NCBI GenBank assembly: GCA_013824045.1
Contig: PNND01000237.1
Location: forward strand, 1 to 6,256
Source: Rhodobacter sp.
Lineage (GTDB): Bacteria; Pseudomonadota; Alphaproteobacteria; Rhodobacterales; Rhodobacteraceae
Length of the DNA: 6,256 bases
Reading direction: 5' to 3'
Part shown: positions 6,202-6,256 of the stretch, in pieces
How positions within the stretch are numbered: position 1 is the stretch's first letter
How the letters are laid out: each line of letters begins with the position of its first letter
The notes under the pieces: model-generated
What the model was told of the DNA's origin: nothing
Seen by the model: only the letters and a program-made list of their open reading frames with translations
Database searches by the model: none
Program-made: the position numbers and the translations under genes

Positions 6202-6256
6202 TCAGATCTTGGTGTAGAGGTCGCGCGAGGGCCAGTCGCGGATGATCGTGGGCAAG
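6202..6256 (-). CDS. 3' end of a minus-strand gene, product unknown
   Basis: Reading the minus strand from 6255, the frame encodes LPTIIRDWPSRDLYTKI and stops at TGA (6202-6204). The GC-rich codons, the stop placed just before a strong terminator in the same orientation, and the non-repetitive peptide support a real gene end. Only 17 complete codons are visible, too few for me to name a family. It is convergent with the sugar-binding-protein gene and parallel to the ParB-like gene. Confidence 0.6.
   Translation of the reverse strand, partial: LPTIIRDWPSRDLYTKI

Overview
The window looks like chromosomal DNA of a high-GC alphaproteobacterium, most likely of the Rhodobacterales (inferred from composition, gene families and the Tat-exported binding protein; not proven). 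One segment, about 4546 to 5930, is visibly richer in A/T than everything around it and looks acquired.

Left part (1-2857): a sugar-uptake and sugar-phosphorylation locus. A minus-strand operon reads ABC-transporter ATPase (1523-2575), RbsD/FucU-type sugar mutarotase (977-1429) and ribokinase-like PfkB kinase (24-947). It ends in a hairpin that abuts the kinase stop codon. Its promoter lies in the divergent intergenic region, where an 18-bp near-perfect palindrome sits between the -35 and -10 elements, a classic repressor-operator layout.

Middle (2858-4545): a Tat-exported family 1 extracellular solute-binding protein, transcribed divergently from the ATPase operon and followed by a strong 12-bp hairpin. 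The binding protein and ATPase are the periplasmic receptor and energising subunit of a CUT1-type sugar importer. The mutarotase and kinase would prepare and phosphorylate the sugar in the cytoplasm. No permease gene is present in the window, so the transporter is incomplete here.

Right part (4530-6256): a single minus-strand gene in A/T-rich DNA encodes a ParB/sulfiredoxin-fold protein (DGNRR motif) with an uncharacterised helical C-terminal region. Its stop codon lies in the loop of the binding-protein terminator, so its last residues are encoded by the terminator stem. This suggests that the gene landed at, and was fused to, the terminator. GC-rich DNA resumes beyond about 5930, with no recognisable gene until a terminator (6152-6179) and the last codons of a minus-strand gene running off the right edge.

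No CRISPR array, rRNA, tRNA or recognisable transposase was seen. The most unusual element is the ParB-like gene and its junction with the terminator. A new biological system cannot be claimed from one such gene.
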